Shown one piece after another: positions 23,331 to 35,185 of a stretch of DNA of 64,000 bases. The stretch covers positions 21,275,840 through 21,339,839 of the forward strand of contig CM054116.1 of the NCBI GenBank assembly GCA_028673005.1, in the 5' to 3' direction. The DNA comes from Tanypteryx hageni (lineage: Eukaryota; Arthropoda; Insecta; Odonata; Petaluridae). Within the stretch, counting starts at the first letter, position 1. Each line of letters opens with the position of its first letter. Both the position numbers and the translations under genes were made by a program. The notes under the pieces were generated by a model. That model had not been told where the DNA came from. It made no database searches and saw nothing but the letters and a program-made list of their open reading frames with translations.

Positions 23331-24877
23331 CATAATTTCCACGACAGCATGGTATTTTGAAGGACCACGTTTTGCTAAATATATCAATCAAGATGTACGC
23401 TCCGACACCCAATCTGTGGACATATTACTTTTGGTATCTTTTGTACAGCATCTATGTGTATACCTAAAAATGGCAACTTGGGTTCACATTCTGACGCTCG
23501 CGATTTTGATCGATGAAATTTCAAACGAGTTGAGCGTTCAGAAATTATTGCGCCAACTAATCTGATCCTCATATTTCCCTTCGATAAGTACGTATCTATT
23601 ACAAACCTTTTACTCATTTTCCTAATCCTACGCAAAACTAGCGCATGATTACCGACTGACAAACGCGTACCTTGATATGCGACAGCTAATAAAAATATAC
23701 GAATATCCCTTCACCGTGTTTAACGATTGTTCCCTACTCGTTGCACCATGATTCCCAATGAATGAAAACGTAGCCGAAGGCTGTGGCCGCGTCAATAGAT
23801 TTTTCTACAATCGGCTACATTTTACTCAGTGGTTACTCACGGAATGACGAGCGAAGAACGTGGAAATCATTCTTCTGCAAAAGCTCTTGCAAGGAAATGC
23901 ATCTTCCGGAACCTTTTCGCTAAAATGTCACAAATATCTGGTGCACTCCGAGTCAATGCCAACTGAAATATTTATCCTTCCCTGTGTTAATAAACTCTCT
24001 ACATTGGTTGGAAAAATTATATCGACAAAAACACTTTATACATGATAGAAAATATCGATGCATTTTATCATCTCATTCGTCTCTCCAATCCTTGCTTCAT
24101 ATACGGACTTGGTATTTTTTCCAAAAAAGATACTGTGTCTGGCAAGTGAAACATTAGAATACAATTTTTCATACGGATTTGATAGAAGTAGTGAAACGAT
24201 TTTTATTACCATTAATAACGTGCACGGTAATACGACACCTGCTTACCTGCAGTGCATGCGACCCCAAAAAAACCGTGAAAATTTTCTTTATATCCTATAT
24301 CATCCGATATTTTTTATAGTCGGAATAACTGCACAAACTCTGCTATTCAGTGAATGCTGTAGGTTTTCGGCGATTAAAAAAATATATATAATACTACGCT
24401 TTTCTTGTAGCGAAATTTTTATTATGAGCAAAGATAATTCTGTCGAACGGGGATGTTTATTTACAAGAACACAAAGGTATCTTATCTATTGGGGTTTTAT
24501 AGTAGAATGGTTGTTTGCATGCTTCATGAATGACATTCTGGTTTCCTAGTCTTACAACGTCTACGAAGTTATATGATGGTATATGGTACGAGACATATCG
24601 ATTAACAATATGTCCCCTCCTTAAACCAATCGTGATTATCTATTTCGAACGAAAGAACACAAGTATGTTTAAACAATTCTATTAACCTAGGTACATCTGT
24701 GGCGTGATTACCTCTAGACGGTAGAATATCCTCATCGATCGTCATTAACCTATGTGGAACGAATTTCCCGTCAATGTGATTGTTGATAACGTTTCACCCT
24801 CAATGAAACGTCAATCCCAGGGAATGAAGATGTCGGCGATGACTGTGGCCGCGTCAAAATAAGTATCCACTAGTAGA
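23331..24877. other. Unassigned region with an internal direct repeat
   Basis: A roughly 40-base block ending GGCTGTGGCCGCGTCAA (23756-23797) recurs as GACTGTGGCCGCGTCAA (24817-24857) in the same orientation. A 163-codon plus-strand frame at 24058-24549 is the longest ORF. Its composition is hydrophobic and AT-driven and I recognise no domain, so I do not call it a gene. Confidence 0.5.
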
Positions 24878-25590
24878 AGCTGATTGCATACTGAAAGCAT
24901 ATCATCTCTTCTTTGGAAACACATTAATTTTTCAGTGAGATATTTCATCATGGGAAATATTTCTTTAATTTAAAAGATTTCTCCTCGGGACCGATTATCG
25001 TTATTTTCCTCATGGAACACTAATGGTGGAAAGCAATAGCTAATATTTGCAATTTTAGGAATATTATACTTTTTCCACGGTGGATTAATAATTCCACATA
25101 TTTCTGCCAAATTTTAAATTTGTAGAACATTAAGAAGTGAAAAAGCAATTATCAAATTGTTTAAATTTAAATAATTTTTAACGGCCGCAATAAGAATTTT
25201 ATGGATAAATGGAAATGTTCATTCGCTTAAATAGACAACTCTAAATACCTTTCAAATTTCAGCTTTCTAACTTGCCCCGTAGTATCTAAACATTTACCTA
25301 TTTGTTTAAATTTTAAGAACTTTTAACTGCCAAACAAATTAAAATATCAAAATTTGTAAAATCCTTATTTCGTTTTTTTACGAATTCTACATATTTAAAA
25401 AATTTCAACTCCGTAGCACATCCAGAAATACATAAACCTTGAAAATTTGTTTAAACAATTGCAAATTTTTAGCGGCCGCATTGTTGCAATTTTTCAAGAT
25501 TTTCGTTTTTTCTAGTCGGTTTTACAAAAAATCCTACCTAAGAACAAAATTTCGAATCTCCAGCACATCTGGAAGTGCCTAATGATAGGA
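24878..25590 (-). repeat. AT-rich hairpin-CTAG family, copy 4
   Basis: Near full-length inverted copy. Its 3' end (CTAGTAGAAGC read on the plus strand at about 24872) faces left, and its 5' block (GGAAGTGCCTAATGAT) ends near 25585. Confidence 0.75.
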
Positions 25591-25659
25591 GGATACTAAT
25601 GTCCAGCCCAAACTACAATAGCTAGAGAGCTGAAAGTTTTAGGTTTTGTAAATATGATG

Positions 25660-25985
25660 AAGAAACTTTCAGATAAAATGAGACTTCTTACCTAAGTGAC
25701 ATGAGTTCGACTCCAGAAATTCCGAAAGTTGCGTTTTTTCCCATAAGAAAAGCATTGCGCCATTTTTGTAAATTAATTATGGGCACTTGCCGGTAAGCTA
25801 GAAAAATGAAATTTCCAGTGTTGCTAGATGGCCGCAATATCTATTTGGGATTTTTGTCACTTTTGCTTGCAGTGTCTTGGGATCGACTCCAGAGACCCCG
25901 GAATATCTCCCATAAGTTAACATGGGAAAACGCAATCCAGTGTGTAGACAAATCTAATAAGTTTAGGAAGCTGAAATTTTGCAAG
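25660..25985 (+). repeat. Two diverged direct repeats
   Basis: Two related blocks (about 25690-25760 and 25870-25935) share an ATCGACTCCAGA-like phrase followed by CTCCCATAAG. They precede a hairpin-CTAG family copy. No gene is visible. Confidence 0.4.
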
Positions 25986-26079
25986 ATTATAGAACTTTTC
26001 TCATGACCATCTATAAAAATCTAAAATTGTAAATTTTAGGGGTTGTTTTAACCCCATTTGAACATTAAAGTTTAATAAT

Positions 26080-26498
26080 TTTTTAGGTACTACGGGATGA
26101 GCTAGGAAGCTGCAATTTTCAAATTATTTACAGAACAGTGCATTTGCACAAATAAACATTTCAATCTCTCCATATATATATTGCGGCGGCCGTTAAAAAT
26201 GTTTAAATTTTAAACAATTAGAAAAATATTATTTTACTTCTAGAAGTTCTACAACTTTAAATTTGGCTGAAATGTGTAGCATTAGTACCCCATAATGGAG
26301 AAAGTGTAAAATGTTTAAAATTGCAACATTTGGGGATTGTTTTAAACTATTATTTTTACATGTGGGAAAAACGAAAATCGCTGCGGAGGTGAAATCTCTA
26401 GAATTAATAGAAAATTTGTAATGATGAAATATCTGTCTGAAAAATTAATGTTTTTTCAAGGTTAGATGAAATGCTTGCATTATGCAAGCACCTTCTAC
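26080..26498 (+). repeat. AT-rich hairpin-CTAG family, copy 5
   Basis: The 3' half of the unit, ending TGCTTGCATTATGCAAGCA, CCTTCTACTAG and then T at 26498-26499. Confidence 0.75.
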
Positions 26499-26556
26499 TA
26501 GTATGTTATATGATGTTATATCCTCCTCTGTAAGAGTCGTCGATATATAATGATAA

Positions 26557-27289
26557 CAGGAGGATACCAATGTTTAGGCACTTCCAGATGTGCTGGAGAT
26601 TCGAAATTTTATTCTTAGGTAGGATTTTGTGTAAAACCGACTAGAAAAAACGAAAATCTTCAAAAAGTGCAACAATGCGGCCGCTAAAAGTTCGCAATTA
26701 TTTTAACAAATTTTCATGTTTTATGTATTTCCGCATGTGCTACGGAATTGAAATTTCTTTTGTAAGTAGAATTCTTAAAAAAACCAAAAAGGGATTATAA
26801 ATATTTTGATATTTTAATTTGTTTGGCAGTTAAAAATTCATAAAGTTTAAACAAATGGATAACTGTTTAGGTACTACAGGATAAGCTAGGAAGCTGAAAT
26901 TTTCAAATTATTTACAGAGTTGTAAATTTGCACAAATAAACATTTCAATTTTACCATATATGAATTTTGGCGGCCGTTAAAAATTATTTAATTTTATACA
27001 ATTAGAAAAATATTATCTGACTTCTAGAAGTGCTACAACTTTAATATATGGCTAAAATGTGTAGCATTAGTACCCCATAATGGAGAAAGTGTAAAATTTT
27101 TAAAATTGTAGCATTTGGGGATTTTCTTAAACTATTATTTTTACATGTGGGAAAAACGAAAATCGCTGCGGAGTTGAAATCTTTAGAATTAATAGAATAT
27201 TTGTAATGATGAAATGTTTGTCTGAAAAAGAATGTTTTTTTTTTCAAGTTGAGATGAAATTCATGCAGTATGCAAGCACCAACTACTAG
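26557..27289 (+). repeat. AT-rich hairpin-CTAG family, copy 6, near full length
   Basis: About 733 bases, from GGAGGATACCAATGTTTAGG to CACCAACTACTAG, followed by T. It serves with 31462-32192 as the best guide to the unit's extent. It has no coding capacity. Confidence 0.8.
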
Positions 27290-27331
27290 TCATTATATAT
27301 CGATGACTCTTACAGAGGAGGATATAACATA

Positions 27332-27660
27332 CTAGTAGTTGGTGCTTGCATACTGCAAGCATTTCATATCACCTTGAAAAAACATTCATTTTTCAGACAG
27401 ACATTTCATCATTACAAATATTCTTTCAATTCTAAAGATTTCATCCCCGCAGCGATTTCTGTTTTTCCCACATGTAAAAATAATAGTTGAAAACAATCCC
27501 CAAATGTTGCAATTTTAAATATTTTACACTTTCTTCATTATAAGGTACTAATGCTACACATTTTAGTCAAATTTTAAAGTTGCAGCACTTCTATAAGTAA
27601 AACAATATTTTTCTAATTGTTTAAATTTAAATAATTTTTAACGGCCGCCGCAATTCTTAT
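27332..27660 (-). repeat. AT-rich hairpin-CTAG family, copy 7
   Basis: Inverted 3' half-copy whose CTAG end faces that of copy 6 across a 40-base linker that also contains TTACAGAGGAGGATATAACATA. Confidence 0.75.
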
Positions 27661-27662
27661 AT

Positions 27663-27897
27663 GGTAAAATTTTCAAATTATTTACAGAACAGTGCATTTG
27701 AACAAATAAACATTTCAATCTCTCCATATAAATATTGCGGCAACCGTTAAAAATGTTAAAATTTTAAACAATTAGAAAAATATTATTTTACTTCTAGAAG
27801 TGTTACAACTTTAAAATTTGGCTGAAATGTGTAGCATTAGTACCCCATAATGCAGAAAGTGTAAAATTTTTAAAATTGCAACATATGGGGATTGTTT
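27663..27897 (+). repeat. AT-rich hairpin-CTAG family, partial copy 8
   Basis: Central block, cut off at about 27897 where unrelated, coding-like sequence begins. Confidence 0.7.
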
Positions 27898-27910
27898 TGG
27901 GGGAAATAAG

Positions 27911-28041
27911 CACCAGCATCAACACCAGATCAACATGTTTTGGAGACATTTCCATGTGCAGTGACACCAAGAAAGATACTTGAAGTTGTGAGTAATAGGA
28001 AAGAGAGTGAGAAACTGAGAGATGATGCAATTTGGGGTGTG
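27911..28041 (+). CDS. Candidate exon or captured exon fragment, unidentified
   Basis: A short open segment of non-AT-driven composition reads APASTPDQHVLETFPCAVTP, then RKILEVVSNRKESEKLRDDA and IWGV. It follows a T-rich stretch with possible AG acceptors (27909 or 27916) and ends at a donor GTG/GTAAGG at 28042. It is bounded on the left by a hairpin-CTAG family copy and on the right by another dispersed repeat. I do not recognise the protein. It could be an exon of a host gene crossing the window, or a gene fragment carried by a mobile element. Confidence 0.3.
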
Positions 28042-28084
28042 GTAAGGGGAAACTACAATCAAAAATCCATGTATTTCTCCCATG

Positions 28085-28190
28085 TTCTTGTATGATCTAT
28101 GAGGTATTGATTAAAAAAATTATTTGGATAGAGAACAGCATGTACTCGAGCTAGTCCCCGAAACCATATAATTAATTACGACTTATAGTT
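28085..28190 (+). repeat. Dispersed repeat related to 34441-34745
   Basis: Shares TATGATCTATGAGGTATTGA and GATAGAGAACAGCAT with the two roughly 200-bp units at 34441 and 34641. Confidence 0.6.
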
Positions 28191-29232
28191 TTGGAGAAAA
28201 AAATTTGAGAATCGCACAATCTTTCTATACCGTTTCATATGTATTTCCCATTAAGAATGAATGCCTTTGAAATCTCTGTGTAATCCATTGATGGAGTATA
28301 CTTTTACATCTTGTTATATGCTACATACCTTATGAGAAATTGAAATAATCCCCTGGAGTTGAACTTGAGTTATTTTTCCAAATATATTTGGTAACCACTT
28401 TTAATGTATGAATCAAACATACCTGGAAAATTTTGAATCACTATCTTCTACCATTTTTGAGATATACACAAAATGATCATCAGCCAACCAATACTTGTAC
28501 GTTATCATTATATATAGATGCTCCTTACAGAGGAGGATTAGCATATAACATATGAGTTGCACACTGCAAGTGCTAAAAAATCACCATATACCAAGTTCAA
28601 ACTCATAAATAAACCAACACGATCTCCAGGGCAACAGCACATCAACCACGTGAAGCCTATATGTATAAGATAATAAATACCATGAATAATAGCAGAATAT
28701 TTATAATTTTCCATGAAATTAAGGCAACTCTCTCATGTCCAAGTTTTTGTATTTCAAGTCTCGTCACTCAGATTGCGCTGCATGAGCAATAAGAATAATC
28801 ATCATTAAGACAATACCCTATACACTAAAATTATGGAAAAATTAGTATATTTTGTGTTAAGATTATGGCATCATCATCTATGCCTTTAGCATGTATTTGA
28901 ATAAAAACAATCGTGAAATAGGTATGACGCCAATATATTAAACAATTGAAATGAGTTAAAATTTCTCAAAACTATGAAACATTTATTTATTTACTTAATA
29001 AGCTCACATACAGCATTATCGCCAATTTAAAGTGAGCATGGTAACAATAAAATATATTTAGATACAAACGAGCAAAACAAAAAACACCAATTATTACAAG
29101 TCGTATAAAAAATATTTATAGAAACAATATTATTTCTACTATTTAGAAAAATATAAGTCAAGGCTGCTTTTAAAAAAGAGTTATAAGGTAGAGAGAAAGG
29201 ATCAATATTTGGCGGTAAGGAATTTAATAGAT
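28191..29232. other. No gene recognised
   Basis: AT-rich. A linker-like TTACAGAGGAGGATTAGCATA at about 28530 resembles the sequence beside hairpin-CTAG copies, but no copy follows. Confidence 0.5.
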
Positions 29233-30200
29233 TTAAAAGGGAAGGAAATCGATAGAAGAGCGTTGGGCAAGAGAAATTATAAATGTAGGAACATAAATTA
29301 AGGAAGTAGATCGAGTAACTTTCGATGGAACCCGGAAATTGAATAGAGTGACTAATTCAGGACTGTCAGTGATAGAGTTAATAGTATTATAAGCAAGAGA
29401 GAGATCGGTTTTAATCAGGATAGCTTTAAGGTGATTAAGTGAGAGGGAGGATAATATAGCATCAGTAGAGGCATGGTGAAGAGAAGGCACATGAGTTTTT
29501 ACAATTCTTAAAAAAAAGTTAAAAACTTGATCAAGAGAAGAAACATAAGAAATGGCAGACATGGACTGTATGGAAGAGCAATGGGATATAACTGGAAGGA
29601 CAATTGTAGTAGAATACAGTTTAAGTGATACAGGATCTCTAATGTCAGTAAAACGATATATAATGCCTAGCAGAGACATGGCCTTATTTTTAATGTCAAT
29701 AATATGCTCACCATAATTCAATTTACTATCAGTAGTAATGCCAAGATCTTTTTGCGAAGAGACTCTTGTCAATGGGAAAGAATTAATTATATAATTGTAA
29801 TTAACAGGAAATTTACAGAGAGAGATAGACATCACAGTACATTTAGAATCGATCAATCATTTATTTAACACCAACAGATTTCTCCAAATTACATGCATTA
29901 TAATAGATATACAACAAGCATACGACCATGCCCTCGGCGGGATTTGAACCCGCAACCCTGGCATTGAGGAGCTAGATATGCTAACCACCCCTCTGCCAAG
30001 GGCGATTTAGTTTTAACTTCCAAAGATTACACCGTTTCGTAATCTGATTTATAGCTTGCTGGAAAACCAAGCAGTCATTTATTGTACCAATTTGTGTGAA
30101 TATTTTACTGTCATCTGCAAAGAGTAGAGAATGAACAGGAGATGAGTGAAATAGAGCAGCCAAGTCATCAACATAGTGTAAAAAGGTAAAGGACACTATC
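29233..30200 (-). pseudogene. LINE reverse transcriptase fragment (CR1/Jockey-like) split by a SINE
   Basis: Minus-strand frame 30196-30005 carries the RT catalytic block HSLLFADDSKIF and FQQAINQITKRCNLWKLKLN. After an inserted SINE the RT resumes (29856-29233) with DSKCTVMSISL, VSSQKDLGITTDSKLNYGEH and LGIIYRFTDIRDPVSLKLYS, in the usual order for CR1/Jockey-type elements. No endonuclease is present. The 5' side is truncated and decayed beyond about 30215. Confidence 0.88.
29860..30004 (-). mobile_element. tRNA-derived SINE inserted in the LINE
   Basis: Read on the minus strand, the head has an A box TGGTTAGCATA and a perfect-type B box GGGTTCAAATCCC. CGCCCTTGG and CCGAGGGC form an acceptor-stem-like pair. 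An AT-rich tail of about 65 bases follows. It separates codons that are contiguous in the RT domain (LKLN and SKC). A TTAAA-rich target duplication is suspected but not clean. The isotype is unclear and I do not call it a functional tRNA. Confidence 0.82.
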
Positions 30201-30215
30201 TTGGGGAAACATTAA

Positions 30216-31461
30216 AATCCATTTCATGTTTTACCATCGCTGCTATCAAGGTTGTTTCTCCTATTGTGATCCCATATTGTCCTAGAAAAAAAACCGAGTT
30301 GCTCCTTCTTACAGTCGATATCTCAAACTTGATCGTCATGTTTGTGCTTTCAGTAGTACATGAGAATTATAATTATCTATGATACCCTCAATCACAGTGC
30401 ATGATGCAATTACTGTTTTGGATACAGTAAAATCTTACATACTACTGGAAGAAAATATTGGCGATGATGTGTTCATAATATGCATGATATTGAAAATTAA
30501 AGTAAGTTAACTTATATGCTTATGGGAATAAACTTGATGTTAATTCGATTAAAGAAAAATGAAAAATATATTTCCATAACTCGAATAATTTTTGCTTTCC
30601 CTTGAGATTTGAATTAAGGAAGTTCCACTCCATATATATATATATAAAATATATAAAAAATATATTTCCATATTTTTAATTTTCTATAACTCGAATAATT
30701 TTTACTTACCCTTGAGATTCGAGTTATGGAAGTTCCGCTTTAATTCGTTATGACAGCATTAATTTCCATTAAAAACATTAAATCCCTGCAATTGTAATGT
30801 ATAATATTAGATCCCTTTAAAAGCATTGAGGTTGTTTCCATTGTATTTAAAGATTTCCATTGTTGAAAAGAAGAAAAATTCACACTTTTTTCCAATTTAA
30901 AGCAGATATTTATGCTAATTTGGTACTTATTTGAATTCTGCCTTAAAAAATAAGAGGTTCTTTCTTTCAGCTAGACAACTCTTCTTCTCTCGAATTCGTA
31001 TCCCAATTTTAAGTAATTTAATTAATTTTTAGAAAGCCTTGCACTGAATCCTATGCCTTTCTTATGGGGTAATGAAATGAAACATTGGGGTTAAAAACAC
31101 TCCTTAAAAATAAACATTTTTAAAAATTTCGATTTTTCTGGATGGATGTGACTAAAAACCTATAATTGTGCCAAATTTTAAGTCTGTAGCTCATCTGGAA
31201 GTGCCTAAACTTTATAGTCAATTTCATTTATCTTTGCGACTGATATTTCGTACGTACTCGGGATGGCTTGTGTGTTTCTGCTGCTTGGAGGTGGAGAGAC
31301 ATTTCCCCACCTACCAGACAGGAGTCATCTCCTCACTGAATAACTCAAACTCGGTACTGCCATATCTACTAAACTGGAATACGTAGCAGAGAGCTCAGAA
31401 GAAAGAGAAAGATGTCAGTGGTGAGCTACTGGGAGGGGCTTCACTGTTCGGACAACATATA
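30216..31461. other. No gene; short duplicated block
   Basis: A roughly 65-base block (CATAACTCGAATAATTTTT, CCCTTGAGATT, GGAAGTTCC) occurs at 30576-30630 and again at 30690-30740. The 31060-31210 stretch resembles 47750-48085, sharing a run of AAAAC, CCTTAAAAAT and TTTCGATTTTTC plus a GTCTGTAGCT phrase. No coding sequence is recognised. Confidence 0.5.
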
Positions 31462-32192
31462 TATAGGAGGATACTAATGTTTAGGCACTTCCAGATGAGC
31501 TGGAGATTCGATATTTTTTTCTTAGTTAGGATTTTGTGCATAACCGACCAGAAAAAACGAAAATCTTGAAAAAGTGCAACAATGCGGCCGCTAACAATTC
31601 GGAATTGTTTAAACAAATTTTCAAGGTTTATGTATTTTCGAATGTGCTACGGAGCTGAAATTTTTTTTATAGGTAGGATTTGTAAAAAAACGAAATAGGG
31701 AATATAGAAATTTTGATATTTTAATTTGTTTGGCAGTTAAAAATTCTTCAAGTTTAAACAAATAGGTAAATGTTTAGATACTATGGAGTGAGATAAAGAG
31801 TTGAAATTTTTATGTTATTTAGAGAATAGTCCATACAAACGAATAAACGTTTCAGTGTATCCATGAAATTGTAATTGCGGCTGTTAAAATTTATTTGATT
31901 TTAAACAATTTATAAATGTTATTTTACTTCTAAATGTGCTACATATTTAAAATTTGGCGGAAATGTGTGGCATTATTAACCCAATGTGGAAAATTTATAA
32001 TATTCCTAAAATTGTAAAAATTAGTGATTGTTTTACTCTATTATTGTTCCATAAAGAAAAAACGAAAATCGGTCCAGAGGAGAAACCTTATGAATAAAAG
32101 AAATATTACCCATGATGATATATCTCCCTGAAAAATGAATTTTTTTCAAGGTGAGATGAAATGCTTGCAGTATGCAAGCACCTTCTACTAGT
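31462..32192 (+). repeat. AT-rich hairpin-CTAG family, copy 9, near full length
   Basis: 731 bases from GGAGGATACTAATGTTTAGG to the hairpin TGCTTGCAGTATGCAAGCA, then CCTTCTACTAG and T. The terminal hairpin has 8-bp perfect arms and a 3-base loop. Confidence 0.82.
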
Positions 32193-32250
32193 ATAGTATA
32201 TCTATATTATATAGCTTCTTCTTGCTTATGATATAACATATCTTCTATAC

Positions 32251-32760
32251 CAATGTGTCTCAAATAATGGGTCGTGACCCCCTATTGGGTCGCAAGAGTA
32301 TATTAGGAGACTCACAAGCACTCTTTGCTAAGGCAAGTGATTTTATTCTGGTTTCAAGTCTTACCCATTTTAATTTATTGACATAATCCATTCAAAAATT
32401 AAATTCTGTAGTTTATCAAAATACAATACCTTTTTTATGAAATGAGCTATTTTTATGTAATAAAAACAGACAAGAAATAATATCTCAGTAGTGAGTAATA
32501 TTAAAAAATTCAACTGTTCATCACATATTGTCTGAAAGACCTAGTTGTAAATAAAATAATTTATAGTGCTAACCTTGTATTTATAAAGAGCACAAATTAA
32601 AAACTCTCTTATTATTAATTTCTTAATCATCATCGTCCCTCTTTCTTGTATGGAGTAAATTGGAGTGTATTTTATTGCTTCTTGTATATTTTTGGGTGGG
32701 TTGTGGGGACCAAATATTTGGACGGAGGGGTCGCCTGACAAATCTGCCTGAAAACCACTG
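32251..32760. mobile_element. Old hAT-type MITE
   Basis: The left end CAATGTGTCTCAAATAATGG, with GGGTCGTGACCCCC inside, mirrors the right end, which reads CAGTGGTTTTCAGGCAGATT and CAGGCGACCCC in reverse complement. This resembles Charlie-like hAT termini. The flanking 8-mers (TTCTATAC, TCCTCGAC) agree at 5 of 8 positions, fitting a decayed target duplication. There is no transposase. Confidence 0.65.
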
Positions 32761-32810
32761 TCCTCGACGATATAACTGCTTCTTACTTGTGATATAATAT
32801 ATATCAGAAG

Positions 32811-33330
32811 GATACTAATGTTTAGACACTTCCAGATGAGCTGGAAATTCGAATTTTTTTTGGGTAGGACTATGTGCATAACCGAATAGAACAATAGAAA
32901 TTCTTAAAGAATTTCAATAATGCAGCTACTAAAAATTTACAAAATTTAAACAAATGTTTAATGTTTATGTATTTCTGAATGTGCTACAAAGCTGAAATTT
33001 TTTGTAAAGGTAGTTTGAAAAATAACCAAATAGAGGTAACAGAAACTCAGATTTATTAGTTTATTTGGATGTTAAAAATTCTTCTAGTTTAAAAAAATAG
33101 ATGAATGTTTCAGTACTAGGGGGCAAGCTAGGGAGCTGACATTTTTCAGATATTTAGTGCTTGGTGTAGTTGCACATGTTAACATTTGAAAATTTCCATT
33201 AATTTGTTATTGTGGGCATTAAAAATTTTTAAAATAAAAACCTTTACATAAATATTATTGCACTTCTAGGTATGCTAGAACACTAAAATTTGGCTGAAAT
33301 GTGTGACATTAGAACAAACAATGGGATCTC
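32811..33330 (+). repeat. AT-rich hairpin-CTAG family, copy 10, 5' part
   Basis: Starts with AAGGATACTAATGTTTAGAC and ACTTCCAGATGAGCTGG, and is more diverged than the other copies. It fades out after the GGCTGAAATGTGTG block. Confidence 0.7.
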
Positions 33331-35095
33331 TGTCAGTTAGAACTTCCACTTAATATAAACACTTAAATAAACCTATACTTGTATCTCATTAAATGGCATC
33401 TGTCAAACAACAATTAAATAATAGTCTGAATATAGTCCCTCCCTGAATATAGTCCCTCACTGAATATAGTCTCCCCCTATTTCTGAAGCCTGTTTTGGAA
33501 AAGTTTGAGCCCCATTACAGACCTCACATTTAATATTCTAAAGCACAAGTTTTAATATGCATGAGCAATTTAGTTCGAGCTACCAATTTACAATGAAATG
33601 GTGATGTCACATTTTGCATGTTATAGTTGTGTGCATAATTTAAATATGTATCAAGTGTTACTGGACTAAATTCGAAAACTGCATTTATGAATGTAATTTA
33701 AATTCCATTCGTATCCTTCAGATGCCGTTGACAATGGCTACTTGAATTGTGCCTTTATAAGAAACTAATTATCACCAGATTTCCAGTTAACAGATTCTTT
33801 TCATAATTTATTTTACCCGTGTTTTCATTACTTCCGATATTTATGCCTCAGAATATCACATCAAGGAATACATTCTGTAGATAGTTGAAATACCTTCAAC
33901 ACCTCAGTTTGATTTACGTAAGTAATACTTTTATAATGCGGTTGCATTATATACAATCAACAGCTGCACAAGCTGGACAGTCCGATCAGCTGACAGTTGC
34001 CTACAGATTGATGGGTAATGAAGATCATTTCTTTCGTCGTAGTGACATTTTCTCTAAAATAATGATAGGTGGCACCACTACATATCAATATTTGGGAGTT
34101 AGGGAAGGGATGAAGTTGGACTATCAACATTTTCAAAGCAAAAACTTTTGCAATTCCCGCTATTATGAAAACACGAACGTTTAAGGCAAGGATTCCAATG
34201 AGTGAACAAAACAAATTGAGTTATTGAGGCATATGTATCAAGAAATTCTCTGTAAAACTATCAGAACAAGTGAGGGCATTATTTGTTACCTACACTTAAT
34301 GCCGGCAGTGATTTTTTCATTTGCTAATTTTTTGGGAACCAATATAGTCCCTCCCCTTAATTTTCTCACCAATATTTTGGCAAAAAAGGGGGGGGGACTA
34401 TGTTCAGAATAATACAGTATTTTCTCTGCCTAGCTATTATATGATCTTTAAGGTATCGAATTAAAAATTTATTCAGATAGAAGACAACGTTCACCTCAAT
34501 AAGTCTGGGAGACCACAAATTTATGACTCCTAGTTTTGGATATAAAAATTCGAGAATATGTTTTGTTATATCGATGGCTATGAAAATTCTATAAACAAAC
34601 AACTATTAAAATTCCCTATACTTCTCTCTGATGCTCTTATATGATCTGTGAGGTATAGGATGAAAAATTTACTCCAATAGAAGACAGCATTTACCATAAA
34701 AAGGTTTGCAGGACCACATAATTACCATATTATGTTTTTTTGTTCACTCAAAATGGTGATCTGTTGGTAAGACTGAACAGTTATCATCAAAAACAAATTT
34801 TATTTATTTTTTGCTGATTAATTCTTCCTTAATTACAGTTTCTAATTGATAGATTTTTATTCATGAGAGATGACCTGTTTTTACTTAAATATATTTGTAC
34901 AGTACTTAATAGACATTACACCAAATTTTGCTATTAAAAAGTGGATTATCCATGTTCTTCAAATATCCATGCCTACTCAAGTCCGAGTTAACACAGATAA
35001 TCGGGAATTACTGTATACATATATTTTTATGCTAGAATAAAATAATAAATTAATATGCAATATTTTACATTTCTTTTAACCTAATGTTTAAATAG
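33331..35095. other. No gene; repeated ATAGTCCC motifs and a 200-bp repeat
   Basis: GAATATAGTCCCTC or close variants occur three times in tandem at 33429-33476, once at 34344, and inverted at 34390-34410. The last two form a hairpin. The 99-codon frame at 33885-34184 is unrecognised. See 34441-34745 for a separate repeat. Confidence 0.5.
34441..34745 (+). repeat. About 200-bp repeat, 1.5 tandem units
   Basis: Units begin ATGATCTTTAAGGTAT (34441) and ATGATCTGTGAGGTAT (34641). Each is followed by an AATTTATT or AATTTACT block and an ATAGAAGACARC block. A single related unit is at 28085. Confidence 0.7.
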
Positions 35096-35103
35096 CCATA
35101 AGG

Positions 35104-35185
35104 TAGAGGTCTGCATGGGCCCGGGCCGCATTGCACAGATAATTTTCGGGTTCGGGCCGGGTTCGGGCCTAATTCAAATGATATT
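35104..35185 (+). repeat. Left TIR and GC-rich subterminal repeats of hAT
   Basis: An 18-base TIR is followed by CGGGCCGCATTG and a GGGTTCGGGCCGGGTTCGGG block, strikingly GC-rich for this window. Subterminal arrays like this are typical transposase-binding sites in hAT elements. Confidence 0.85.

Noticed and set aside
24058..24549. 163-codon plus-strand ORF
   Set aside because: No recognisable motif, hydrophobic AT-driven composition, no splice or promoter context.
29928..30003. Possible tRNA gene on the minus strand
   Set aside because: Promoter boxes and acceptor pairing look good, but it interrupts a LINE ORF and has a retroposon tail, so a SINE is the better reading.
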